From NCBI RefSeq assembly GCF_001083805.1, contig NZ_JXSK01000002.1, positions 124,001-188,000 of the forward strand: a DNA stretch of 64,000 nucleotides, written 5' to 3'. Positions 10,601 to 20,400 of this stretch are shown here, piece by piece; positions within the stretch are counted from its first letter, which is position 1, and each line of letters begins with the position of its first letter. A model generated the notes under the pieces. It saw only the letters and a list, made by a program, of their open reading frames with translations, ran no database searches and was not told where the DNA came from. The position numbers and the translations under genes are program-made. Origin of the DNA: Photorhabdus luminescens subsp. luminescens. Lineage in GTDB: Bacteria; Pseudomonadota; Gammaproteobacteria; Enterobacterales; Enterobacteriaceae.

Positions 10601-13600
10601 ACGATAAGCTTGGTACAAGCTCACAAGTTCCTTAACCAGTACCCCCATTGACCAGCCATCAGAAGCAATATGATGCATGTTAAATAACAACACGCCCTGC
10701 TCCGTTGAAGTGATGATGTAGCGACAACGCACCATCACATCCTGTGCCAAATCAAATCGGTAGGTCATTTCATGCTGAATAGCCTGTTCAATCCACGCCT
10801 CTTGCCCGGCTTTGCCGATGTCACTGATATCCGATTGAGCTATCTCAAACGACCACTCCGGCTTGATAACCTGCCAGGTGCCATTTTCATCGCTGTGGTA
10901 AACCGTACGCAGCACTTCGTGTCGATCGATGATGGTTTGCAGGGCCAGATTCGCTGCCGACAGTTCAAATTTACCGCTTACCGTATAAGCTGACACCATG
11001 TTGTAGGCGGTGCTATCACCGCCAAACTGCTCGATAAACCAGATTCGTTGTTGAGCATAAGATTGCGGTAATAAATTTGTCTTGCGTTCAAAAATAGGAA
11101 TTGTTTGATAATGCTTATCCGACGCTGCATAAGGCACTTTCTCTGCAAGAAGAGCCACTGTTGCAGCTTCAAAGATATCTCTTACCTGTAAACTGCATTG
11201 AAACTGCTCATTAATCTTTGTGATCACCTTAGTCGCAATTAATGAGTGGCCTCCAACCATAAAAAAGTTGTCATCCCGGCCTATTTGCTCAATACCTAGC
11301 ATTTCGCACCAAATAGCTGCCAGTATTTCTTCTTTCTCGTTGATGGGCGGCGCACTGGCTTTAACAGCAATATCACTGTCTTGCGGTGTTGGCAGCGCTT
11401 TGCGATCAATCTTGTTATTTAGCGTAAGCGGCAATGTTTCGAGCTGAATAATTGCTCGTGGTAACATATAAGCAGGCAACTTCTGCTCAAGGTGTTGACG
11501 TAGCGCATCAATATCAATTTGTTGCTCGGCGACCACATAACCCGCTAGATACTGTTGTGTTTGCCTATCGTTTAGCGCAACCACAACAGAACGGGTTATT
11601 TGTGGAAACAGGTTGATAACCTGTTCAATTTCGCCAAGTTCAATTCGGTGGCCCCGTAATTTCACTTGGTAATCATTTCTGCCCAAATACACAAGTGAAC
11701 CTTCTGTAGTGTAACGAGCAAGATCACCCGTTTTATAAACCCTGGCGGTTAAACCGTCAGAAAATGTCAGGTTAATGAATCGCTCAGCAGTCAGATCTTC
11801 ACGTTTGAAATAGCCGTCAGCAAGCCCATCACCACCAATGTATAGCTCTCCCACCGCCCCAAAAGGCACCGGTTTTAATTGTTCATCCAGTAAATAAATT
11901 GTGGTGTTGTTTAACGGTAACCCGATAGTAACAAGTTGCTGCTCAAGTAGTTGCGCGTCCAGTTTCGCAATGGTTGACCAAACCGTGGTTTCCGTCGGTC
12001 CGTACATATTCCAGAGAGCGTTACCTTTGCTCAATAACGCCGTTGCTGTCGCTAATGGCAAGGTCTCGCCGCCACTGATCATTTTTAACGACGAGCGCCC
12101 CTGCCAGCCTGATTCAAGCAACATATTCCAAGTTGTTGGCGTGGCTTGTAACAGCGAAATGTTATGTTGTTCGAGTAGTGCAACCAGTCTGGCGGGATCA
12201 GTCACGTCTTGCTGCGCCGCCAATACACAAGCGGCGCCAGACAACCAAGGCAGATAAAGCTCTAACACGGCGATATCAAAGGAAATAGTGGTGATGGCTA
12301 AAACATTGTCCTGCGCCATACACTGCAAGTTATCTTGCATTGAGATCAAGAAGTTATTAACCGCAGAGTGGCTGACCATCACACCTTTGGGCTTGCCTGT
12401 AGAACCCGAAGTGTAAATCACGTAAGCCGGAGCAGATGCGGCTAAACCGATCGACTGTTTAGAAATATTGGTGGCGGGTGATTGGCTAAGATCAATGTGA
12501 TCCAGTAAGCAGGTTAATTCCGCAAAATCGACTAATCCTGATGCGCATTCGCGGTTACTTATAATACGGCTACTTATAATACGGTTACTTATAATACATT
12601 GCGGCTCTGCATCGTTCAGCATATACCGCACTCTATCGGCAGGAAAGCTGGGATCAACCGGAATATACGCAGCCCCGGCTTTCATCACTGCCAATAGTGC
12701 TGTAACCATGTCGATGCCTCTCTGCAACAACACAGCAACTCGTCCACCCGTTGAAACGCCCTGCGCTCTTAATTGATGTGCTAACTGATTAGCTCTGGCA
12801 TTAAGTTGCGCATAAGTCAACTGTTGGTCATCAAAGATCAATGCAACGGCATCCGGCGTTTGTTCAGCAAATTCTTCTAGCCGCTCATGGATACATTGGC
12901 TACGGTCATACTCTACCGCTGTTTGGTTCAAACTGTGCAGCAGGTAATCCTGCTCTTCCGGCGGCAACAGAGTTAAATCGCCAAGCTTTTCGGACGGAGA
13001 AGCCACTATGCCTATTAGCAAAGTCGTAAAACGCGCTGCCAGCCGCTTTATTGTCTCCTCTGCAAACAAATCCGTGTTGTACTCGAAACTAAAAGTCAGA
13101 CCTTCCTCTGTTTGCTGGGCCTCTAACGTCAATTCATACATCGCATTGCGAGTCTGTTCCAGCCGCGGCCGCAAACTTACCCCTTCCAGTCGCAATTCCA
13201 CACGGTCATTCGTATTCATAGAAAACATGATTTGGAATAACGGTGAATAACTGGTGCTGCGTTCCGGCTGCAACCGCTCCACTAATAACTCAAACGGGAC
13301 ATTTTGGTGCCGCAAGGCAGTCAGGTTTATCTCCCGGACCGAACCTAGATAATTGATGAACGATTGTTCCAGCTCACACTCGCTGCGCAACACCAGCGTA
13401 TTCATAAAACAGCCTATCAACGGCGTTAATGATGCCTGCAAACGGTTAGCTACCGGGGTTCCCACTACAATATCTCGTTGTCCGCTGTGACGACTGAGCA
13501 GTACCGTAAACGCCGCATGCAATACCATAAAAAGAGTGCAACCCTGTGCCAACGCCAGTTGCTGCAACCCTTTGCTAACCTCATTGTCCAGGCTAAATTC

Positions 13601-14497
13601 ATAACTGCTGCCATGACTGGTTTGATGGGTTGGTCGCCCGTAATCCAAAGGCATCCCATGTACTGGAGGTAAATCTGATAACTGTTGCTGCCAATAGGCT
13701 AACCCTGCCGCTAACTGAGTTTCTCTCTCTGGGCTACGCTGCCAGACCGCATAATCGGCATACTGAATCTCCAGAGCCGGTAACGGGTTAGCCCGACCTT
13801 GGCGATAAGCCTGATACAAGTTCACAAACTCTTTAACCAATATCCCCATCGACCAGCCATCGGAAGCAATATGATGCATGTTAAATAACAGCACGCCCTG
13901 CTCCATTGAGGTGCTGATATAACGACAACGCACCATCACACCCGATGCCAAATCAAATCGGTAGGTCATTTCATCCAGAATAGCCTGCTCAACCCATGCC
14001 TCCTGCTCGGCTTCGTCTATATCATGGATATCTGATTGGGCTATCTCGAATGACCACTCCGGTTTGATAACCTGCCAAGTTCCATTTTCATCGCTGTGGT
14101 AAACCGTACGCAGCGCTTCGTGTCGATCGATAATGGTTTGCAGGGCCAGATTCGCTGCCGCCAATTCAAATTTACCGCTTACCGTATAGGCTGACACCAT
14201 GTTGTAGGCGGTGCTCCCACCGCCAAACTGTTCGATAAACCAGATCCGTTGCTGTGAAGAACTTAGAGGCAACTCTTGAGTTCGAAGAGCCGGTTCAATC
14301 ACCATTTCATTGCCAGGGATATCGACTCTGCCTTTATCGAGAAAATCGATCAGCTCAGCTTTGTGTACTTTAATTTTGGCCTTTAGTTCATCGGGGAAGT
14401 GAGCGCCTTTTAACTTAAACCCTAACTTACCCTCTTTACTGAATAGCAATACACCCTGCTCATAAGCGTCTTTAACTAATTTCAACATGTCCATCAT
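4640..14497 (-). CDS. NRPS gene 2: trimodular synthetase, predicted Gly - (D-)Orn-like - Pro-like
   Basis: A trimodular NRPS of about 3285 aa. The ATG at 14497 overlaps the previous TGA (ATGA) and follows GAGGGG. Order: TubC-like docking (1-60); C (HHIASDG about 213), A (about 702), T (about 1087); C (HHIASDG about 1280), A (about 1760), T (about 2143); dual C/E (HHLISDH about 2362), A (about 2835), T (about 3227). Eye-read codes are D-I-L-Q-I-G-M-V-W (close to glycine DILQLGLIW), D-M-E-N-S-G-A-V-N (DMEN family, like the ornithine code DMENLGLIN), and D-L-E-N-V-S-H-V-V (shares H-V-V with proline codes). The third condensation domain has the GILFHHMM N-terminal His motif and HHxxxDH of dual C/E domains, so residue 5 should be D. 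The first two modules share a near-identical C domain. No thioesterase is present. Confidence 0.95.
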   Translation of the reverse strand: MMDMLKLVKDAYEQGVLLFSKEGKLGFKLKGAHFPDELKAKIKVHKAELIDFLDKGRVDIPGNEMVIEPALRTQELPLSSSQQRIWFIEQFGGGSTAYNMVSAYTVSGKFELAAANLALQTIIDRHEALRTVYHSDENGTWQVIKPEWSFEIAQSDIHDIDEAEQEAWVEQAILDEMTYRFDLASGVMVRCRYISTSMEQGVLLFNMHHIASDGWSMGILVKEFVNLYQAYRQGRANPLPALEIQYADYAVWQRSPERETQLAAGLAYWQQQLSDLPPVHGMPLDYGRPTHQTSHGSSYEFSLDNEVSKGLQQLALAQGCTLFMVLHAAFTVLLSRHSGQRDIVVGTPVANRLQASLTPLIGCFMNTLVLRSECELEQSFINYLGSVREINLTALRHQNVPFELLVERLQPERSTSYSPLFQIMFSMNTNDRVELRLEGVSLRPRLEQTRNAMYELTLEAQQTEEGLTFSFEYNTDLFAEETIKRLAARFTTLLIGIVASPSEKLGDLTLLPPEEQDYLLHSLNQTAVEYDRSQCIHERLEEFAEQTPDAVALIFDDQQLTYAQLNARANQLAHQLRAQGVSTGGRVAVLLQRGIDMVTALLAVMKAGAAYIPVDPSFPADRVRYMLNDAEPQCIISNRIISSRIISNRECASGLVDFAELTCLLDHIDLSQSPATNISKQSIGLAASAPAYVIYTSGSTGKPKGVMVSHSAVNNFLISMQDNLQCMAQDNVLAITTISFDIAVLELYLPWLSGAACVLAAQQDVTDPARLVALLEQHNISLLQATPTTWNMLLESGWQGRSSLKMISGGETLPLATATALLSKGNALWNMYGPTETTVWSTIAKLDAQLLEQQLVTIGLPLNNTTIYLLDEQLKPVPFGAVGELYIGGDGLADGYFKREDLTAERFINLTFSDGLTARVYKTGDLARYTTEGSLVYLGRNDYQVKLRGHRIELGEIEQVINLFPQITRSVVVALNDRQTQQYLAGYVVAEQQIDIDALRQHLEQKLPAYMLPRAIIQLETLPLTLNNKIDRKALPTPQDSDIAVKASAPPINEKEEILAAIWCEMLGIEQIGRDDNFFMVGGHSLIATKVITKINEQFQCSLQVRDIFEAATVALLAEKVPYAASDKHYQTIPIFERKTNLLPQSYAQQRIWFIEQFGGDSTAYNMVSAYTVSGKFELSAANLALQTIIDRHEVLRTVYHSDENGTWQVIKPEWSFEIAQSDISDIGKAGQEAWIEQAIQHEMTYRFDLAQDVMVRCRYIITSTEQGVLLFNMHHIASDGWSMGVLVKELVSLYQAYRQGRANPLPALEIQYADYAVWQHSAEGESQLAAGLEYWQQQLSDLPPVHGLPLDYGRPANQTSHGRSYAFSLDNEVSKGLQQLALTQGCTLFMVLHAAFTVLLSRHSGQRDIVVGTPIANRLQTSLTPLIGCFINTLVLRSECELEQSFIDYLRSIREVNLAAQRHQNVPFELLVERLQPERSTRYSPLFQIMFSMNTNDSVELQLEGVSLRPRPEQTRNAMYELTLDASQTEEGLTFSFEYNTDLFAEQTIKRLVVRFTTLLMSIVASPSEKLGDLALLPLEEQDYLLHGLNQTAVEYDRSQCIHERIEKFAEQTPDAIALVFGDQQLTYAQLNARANQLAHYLVVQGAKPDSMIAICIERSIDMIVSVLAILKSGSAYLPLDPAYPQERLAYIIDDAQPLMVITNSHNSKLLPENSPLSIDVTTTSFAGFPTDNLSAAELGLCSTHLAYVLYTSGSTGMPKGVMIEHQALVNLVVGLADAYLYSKQDRVLQFAALSFDMSIEEIFGALGNGGTLVLRGEDWLIDVAAFWQRCREYQISAVNLPTTFWHEVVSEDTVLVPEHIRQISVGGEQIKPDKVAAWYQRPGHLPRLVNAYGPTEYTVNTCIAYDFQGDALSIGRPIQNTAIFLLDKNQQLVPFGAVGEICVAGDGVARGYINKQQLTRERFIDNPFVSRYPKLYRTGDLGRYSLAGDIQYYGRDDHQVKIRGFRIELGEIETRLRSLPAIRDAVVIAREDESAHKYLAAYITLDGQQKIAEIRHLLSQQLPSYMVPSAFVALEEIPLTANRKVDRKALPKPDFVAQGEIEYIAPATEQETLLAEIWRTLFGLAQVSAVANFFELGGHSLLSMKMLSHIKKHGYRLDIRALFEYPKLRDMAKQLYDPLQATEQGSPLLTAHEALESLVSLSETERALIVSQSPGGEQNIVGIYPLAPLQEGILFHHMMCEKSDLYVTPMLYSFPSNTEMESFIGALDKIVQRHDALRTGIFWQGIDEPVQVIYKEAPLPVVDIDLRDDVDIQQQLAQFMEPSQQWMDVTQAPLVRVTRFIDRQQKQRYVMVQEHHLISDHVSLEIIQEEFLAILTGDEKSLPEALSYREFVLNAISQTDTKAAQQFFTEQLAGVDEITAPFGITSGMVNNNVFTEIQIGLPADLSAEVRRTSSAWQISPALIFHMAWALVLAKTSGTKDVIFGTVLSGRLQGVDNIERVVGLFINTLPLRVDLSQLSVAQLMQEMQQKLVSLLQFEQVPTAIAEQCSKLAGSSSLFDSILNYRHSEVSGETSELNQLWQKTGIELVDVRERTNYPITLSIDDFGDDFSVAAQIDSRFDAERLVEYLINASRQLVTALQNQVQVAALSLDILDAEERAFLLHSLNQTVLPYDNSQTLIGRFEAQVKATPDEIALNFAGETMTYCELNQRSNQLAQYLLNKGAKVNTPVVMFIERSFEMVITVIAILKTGAGYVPLDTSLPTERLNIILSDLSDEILVTMCSLSDRFAVKRQKMVLLDDPGTVEILDKQPISNLAIEYSLDYLGYVLYTSGSTGKPKAIEMPQRALSNLLQGISQLEPALTGPNRWLQFSSIGFDLSFEDIFMPLLSGGSLQLIDKSTQLDIRLLAKQIQQVQLQILNLPYAVLQNLAEYSGVNGLQFPELRVIVSSAERLKITAAIRQFFTTHSQCKLVNHYGPAETHVVTSNTLQGEPASWPDLPTIGRSLPNVACYILDEYLQPVPMGAIGELYLAGDCLSRGYYQQPQLTAERYLDCDWVLGKRVYRTGDLASFHQNGEINYFGRNDHLVKIRGFRIELGDIEAQLSKFDGITGAVVIAIDTEAGDKQLIAYFVAANSLDLSEIKAYLSASLPDYMLPSAYVQMAAFPLNTNGKVDRSRLPQPGADNFVKAKYIAPVTELEQSVAKIWQGLLQQDRVSMADNFFDLGGHSLLAMKLISRIEQAFSVGVPIAMVFERSRLEQLCDWLEKEMVIQRNKSVGAVVEEYEVTEW
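9560..11055. repeat. Copy 2 of a ~1.5-kb intragenic duplication (C domain plus start of A domain)
   Basis: This stretch repeats 12761-14256 at an offset of about 3201 bp (1067 codons). It covers the whole condensation domain and the first ~40 residues of the following adenylation domain of modules 4 and 5. Long blocks are identical at the base level. Similarity falls away after the shared TYAQLNARANQLAH segment. Confidence 0.85.
12553..12597. repeat. Three 15-bp in-frame tandem repeats inside an NRPS adenylation domain
   Basis: The unit gg(t/c)tacttataatac occurs at 12553, 12568 and 12583. It encodes I-I-S-N/S-R repeats between the A2 and A3 core motifs of the glycine-type adenylation domain of NRPS gene 2, a variable linker. 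Confidence 0.9.
12761..14256. repeat. Copy 1 of the ~1.5-kb intragenic duplication
   Basis: Partner of 9560-11055. The boundary inside the A domain, before the specificity-determining part, means the two modules share C domains but load different residues. Confidence 0.85.
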
Positions 14498-17400
14498 AAC
14501 CACCCCTCTTCACCTGCTGTTTCAAGCTCACTTTGGATTTGCCCTTGTAATTGCTGGTTGCAGATTAATTCTGCAAGTTCATGCAAGAGAGGTGTCTGGA
14601 AAACCTGCATAGCACCAAGCTCAATGACAAATGCAGCATTGATTTCCGTGACTAATTTGATTGCCAATAATGAGTGACCGCCTAGTGCAAAAAAGTTATC
14701 GTTGCGCGATATTTGTTTGACATTCAGTACTCTTTGCCAAATTGCCGCCAAAGAGATTTCCGTTTCACCAACTGGTTCAATAAAACTATCGCTTTTATCA
14801 TGCTCTGGATTAGGTTCAGGCAGCATCTTGCGGTCAATCTTGCCATTAGGCGTCAACGGCCATTCTTCAACCACAACCATAACTGACGGTATCATGTAGT
14901 CCGGCAAGGATTTAGCTAATGCAGATTTGATACCCTGAATAAACCGAGTTTGAGCCTGCTGCCATTCTGCACTCGCCCTCTCATTCGTCAGCTTATCCGA
15001 CACCAGTTTGATATAGGCAACCAGTTGTTTGTCGCCTGCCAAGGTTGTCTTAACCAGCACCAGAGACGAGTTCACCCCTGCCTGCTGATTGAGTTGATAC
15101 TCAATCTCACCCAGTTCTATTCTGAAACCACGGATTTTCACCTGATCATCAATACGACCAACAAACTCCAGATTGCCGTCTGGCAGGTAGCGCACCAAAT
15201 CGCCGGTTTTGTACAAACGCTCACTGCTATCAGTATTGGCTGGATCATGAAACGGATTGGCAACGAAGCGTTCCTTCGTTAGCTCAGGACGGTTGATATA
15301 ACCGCGGGCTAAGCCTGCGCCGCCGACATAAAGCTCCCCCGTAGAACCGTAAGGCACAAGTTGTTGCTCTTTATCCAAAATATAAGCCTGACTATTGCTA
15401 ATGATCCTGCCAATAGTCGGTGTGGTGTGCACGGAAGAATCCAATTTCGCCCAAGTAGAATATGTCGTATCCTCTGACGGTCCATATAAGTTATAAACTG
15501 TTACATCTTGATTTTTCTCATATATCTCATTGACCAAATTTGCAGATAAAGCCTCGCCGGCCAAATTAATAACCCGAGTCCCCTCCGGTATCGCATTTTG
15601 TTCAACCAGAGAGTTCATTGCAGAAGGTACCGTATTTATCAGAGTCACCTGGCAGCCAATGCTTTGATGTAGAACCAGAATGTCCTCAACAACACACACC
15701 CGCGTACCCGAAACTAAAGGTAAAAATAGTTCAAATATTGATAAATCAAAGTTCAGAGACGTTGACATGAGAACACAAGCAATGTCCTCCTTGGTATACT
15801 GCGATTGAGCCCAACTGAGCATGGCAATTGTATTTCTATGCTCAATCATCACCCCTTTAGGTTTACCCGTCGATCCTGAGGTGTAAATCACATAAGCCAG
15901 ATGACCGGCGGTCAACGCCAATGAATGCTTATCCAGATTAGTCGTAGGATAGTGGCTGTATGCCGTGCTGATTTGACTATTCGTACTGCCAAGATTATCT
16001 AATATCACCCGATGACCGTTGAAGTCTGGCAGTACCTGCTCCAGGTGCGACTGGATCAGCACCACCTCAAGCTGCGCATCTTCCAACATGTAACCCAGAC
16101 GTTCTTGAGGATATCTTGGGTCCAGCGGCACATACGCGCCTCCCGCCTTGAGGATCGCCAAAATGCCGATTACCATCTCCAGTGAACGCTCCACGCATAA
16201 ACCCACTAGCGTACCCGGCTCAATAGCGTGGCGTTCCAACAGATAGTGCGCCAACTGGTTGGATTTTTCATTGAGCTGCCTGTAAGTCAATTGGTTATCA
16301 CCGCACTCCAGCGCAACGTTATCAGGATTTGCTTCGGCCTGTTGTTCAAACAGCTCGTGGATACACTTGTCCTTTGGATATTCTACATAGGTATCATTGA
16401 GCGTATGCCGCAGGTACGCGATCTCCACATTTGACAACATCGGCAAACTGGCAAGTGAAACCCGTGTATAGTCATTTGCCTTCGTCGCTTCGGCCAGTCC
16501 TATCAGTAAACGTGACAGGTGATCATTGAGCTGCTCAATATGTTCATGGCTGAACAAACTGGTGTCATAGACCCAATGCAAATGCAATCTATGCTCACTA
16601 ATACTCAGGTCAATATTGAGATCAAACTTGGTTTGGATATGGTTCGGAGCGATTGAATTCAGCTTCATTCCCGGCAGGTTGAAGGCAACCTCTCCAACGT
16701 CGCTATTCAGTCCATAATCTGTATCGGTCGTCAACATGATTTGGAACAATGGCGTATATGCTGTACTCCTTGTTACTTGTAACCGTTCAACCAGTTGTTC
16801 AAACGGCACGTCTTGATTGGCCTGAGCATCCAGATGCACCTGTTTGACATGAGAAAGGTAATCACTAAGCATAGCGTGCTTAGTATCTACTCTTAGTATC
16901 AAGGTGTTAACAAAGAAGCCAATCAGCGTTTCCAGCTCTGCCTGCAAACGGTTCGCCACTGGCGTGCCTATCACAATGTCATCGCTGTTGCTGTGACGAG
17001 ATAATAATAATGCCAACGCAGCATGGAATAGCATGAACGGAGTCAGTTGATGTTGTCTGGCCAAACTGACCAGTGCTTGCGTAGTGTCCTCCTGCAATGA
17101 GCCTGTCACCACGGCGCCTTGATGTTGCCTTACCTTCGGCCTCGGTCTGTCCAGCGGCAAACCGTGTACTGGTGGTATCTCATCCAATTGCCGCTTCCAA
17201 TAGCTGATCTGCGACGCTAAATACTCACTTTGCAACCTGTCACGTTGCCAAACTGCAAAATCAGCATATTGAATGTCAAGTTCCTTTATTTCGACCTTGT
17301 TCCCATTGCGTAAAGCATCATAACGAACAACAAACTCATGGGTAAGAATATCCTCAGACCAGCCGTCAGACGCAATATGATGAGCATTAAATAACAATAC

Positions 17401-20400
17401 GCCATTATTGACTTGACGCTGAATAAAGGTGGCGCGAATCATTAAATCGCGGCTTAGATCAAAGATTCGTCTAGCGTCTTCTTCCATTAATTCAGCTACA
17501 TGCTGACTTTGTTGCTCCTTAGGCATACAGGTTAAATCAATATAATTAAGCGTCAGATTTCTTCCAGATAGAATTTTCTGGAACGGCTTGCCGTCTTGCT
17601 TAATGTAGACCGTACGTAATATTTCATGACGCTCAATGATTTGATTGAGTGCTAATTCAGCTACGCCAACATCAAATTCGCCCTCAACAGCAAATGCAAT
17701 GGGCATATTGTATTCCGCACTATTTTGGTCAATTTGGCTAAGAATCCACAAACGTTCTTGAGCAAATGACAGCGGCAGTAACTCACCGGTTCGTGGCTGT
17801 TTGGGGATCGAATCAACTGTCGTCGCCGTCCGCTGTTCAAGCATAACCGCAAGTTCGGCCAGCGTTGGATGATCAAAAATAGCTCTAACAGCAATTTCCC
17901 GTCCAAGTTCGGCACGTATTTTAGAAATTACCCGAATGACCAATAAAGAGTGGCCTCCGAGGTGGAAAAAGTTGTCGTTTCGACCGACCCGGTCAACATT
18001 GAGTACTGATTGCCAAATACCGGCTAATGCTTGCTCGATCTTATTAGCAGGTTCAACCCACTCAACGTGATGATTGACTAAACAAGGTTTCGGCAATGCA
18101 TGGCGATTAATTTTATCCGCCGCATTCAATGGCATCTTATCCAGAATTTCATAGTAGCCGGGGATCATATAATCCGGTAAGTGATGGCTTAGTCCCTGCC
18201 TAACGTTATTAATAATCTGCTCGAGCTGAGCAACATTTGCCGTTAATACCAGATAAGCGACCAGACAATTTTCACCCGCTCTATCTTTATGAACGAGTAC
18301 CGCTGCTTCCGCCACTTGGGGTAACTTCACCAAAGCCGACTCAATTTCCCCCAGTTCAACACGAAAACCTCGAACTTTTACCTGATTATCAATCCGCCCA
18401 ACAAGTTCCAGATTGCCATTGGCGTCCCAATAACCTAAATCGCCAGTGCGATAAAGTCGGGTCCCATGCCCGTTCATTGTGAGGAAAGGGTTATCTTTAA
18501 AACTTTCTGCCGTTTTTTCAGGTTTATTCCAATAACCTTTGCCCACACCAACACCAGACACGCACAATTCGCCAATAACATTAGTCGGCAAAATTTGCAT
18601 ATGTTGATCCAGAACATACATGGTTAGGTTTGGTAACGGCTTGCCTACAGGAATATTTTTAACGCGCTCTTCTAGCGGTTCGTCAATAATAAAATAGGTG
18701 ATATCGTCCGATGCTTCGCTAGGTCCGTAACCATTCATCACCGGAATCTCAGGGTAATATTGCAACCAGCGATTAACCAAAGGCACCGGACAAGGTTCAG
18801 CAATAATCATTAACCATTTCAGATTCGGTAATGGCGTTGCTACCTCACCCTGACTCAGCAAGTGTTCTAACAATATTTTCAATACTGACGGAGCGGTTTG
18901 AATCAGATGAATTTGTTCGTCTTGCAACACGCGAACATATTCAGGCAAATCCATCGCATCAGGCAGAATGACTGTTTTGCCTCCACTTAGCAAAGGCGCC
19001 AGAAATTGCCACACAGATACATCGGAAGAAGAAGCGGCACTTTGTAGAAAATTACGTGATAACAGTTGGTTATGACGCCCCATAAAACCAAGAACATCAA
19101 ATTCGGCATCAATATGATTCAAAGCCCCGGCGTGGTGCACCAACGCGCCTTTAGGTTTGCCAGTAGAACCGGAAGTATAAATCATATAAGCCAGATCATC
19201 AGGATAACACTCAACCTCCGGGTTCGTATTTGGGTAATGACCCAATGAAGGCCAGTCCACATCCAACCGAAAACGTTTCTGATTATTGAAAATTAACCCA
19301 TTTAAATGGCTTTGAGTTAAAACCACATTAACCCCAGAGTCAGCCAACATATACGACAAACGCTCAGGTGGATTAGTGGGGTCCAAAGGAACGTAAGCAG
19401 CGCCGGCTTTCATAATGCCAAGTATGGCAATGACAAACTCAATGGAACGTTCGGCATAGATAGCAACAATATGATTGCGTACCACTCCTTGTTCTATCAA
19501 GTAGTGAGCCAGTTGATTAGCGCACTGATTAAGTTCAGCATAAGTGATGCGATGGGTATCACATACAGCAGCAATGGCCGCAGGTGTTTTTGCTACCTGA
19601 TGTTCAAAGCGTTGATGAATCGCCACTGTTTTATCATAAGCAACTACAGGGCTATTGAATTGGTTAATAATCCGCTGTTGTTCGCTAATAGGCGTTATAG
19701 ATAATGTCAGTAATGGTGTTTGCGGAGCTTGACCCAACGCATGAATAATAACCTCCAATGCTGTTCTCATATAAGTCAGAACATTATCCGCCCCGACTTG
19801 TGACTCAACATGAACTTGCATTATGAAATCATGATCGAGTTGCTCAACGCCCATTTCTAACGGATAGTTGGTGTACTCTTTAGTACCTATCATTTCAAAA
19901 TGATGGCTTTGGTTGGCAACAGCTACTTCACTTTTATGACTGAAATTCAACAAACTGGTAAACAAGGGCGTGCCGCCAGGCAAAGCGCTGTAACGCAATG
20001 CTTCGGAAAGAGAAAAGTGCTCATAGTCGGCTAATTCAATTAGTTCATCATGAATCTGTTTTAATGCTTCGCTTACCGACAAATCTGCCAAATTGATGCG
20101 TATAGGCAACAAATTGATCAACATTCCCAGAATACGATCGCTACCACGAATAGCTTGCTGCCGTCCTGACATCATGGAGCCAAAAACAACATCGGATTTA
20201 CCGCTGCATTTAGCAACCACCAACGCCCAAGCCAAATAAAAAATATTCGCCGCACTGATGCAGTGTTGACTAGCCAAGTCAATAATCTGTTGCGCTAAAC
20301 GCGGACCAACCCATTCTCTGACAGTATCTATTTTCAACCCGTCGTTATAAACATCTAATAACCCGAAAGGCGCGGTGGTTTCAGCAACATCAGACAGCTT

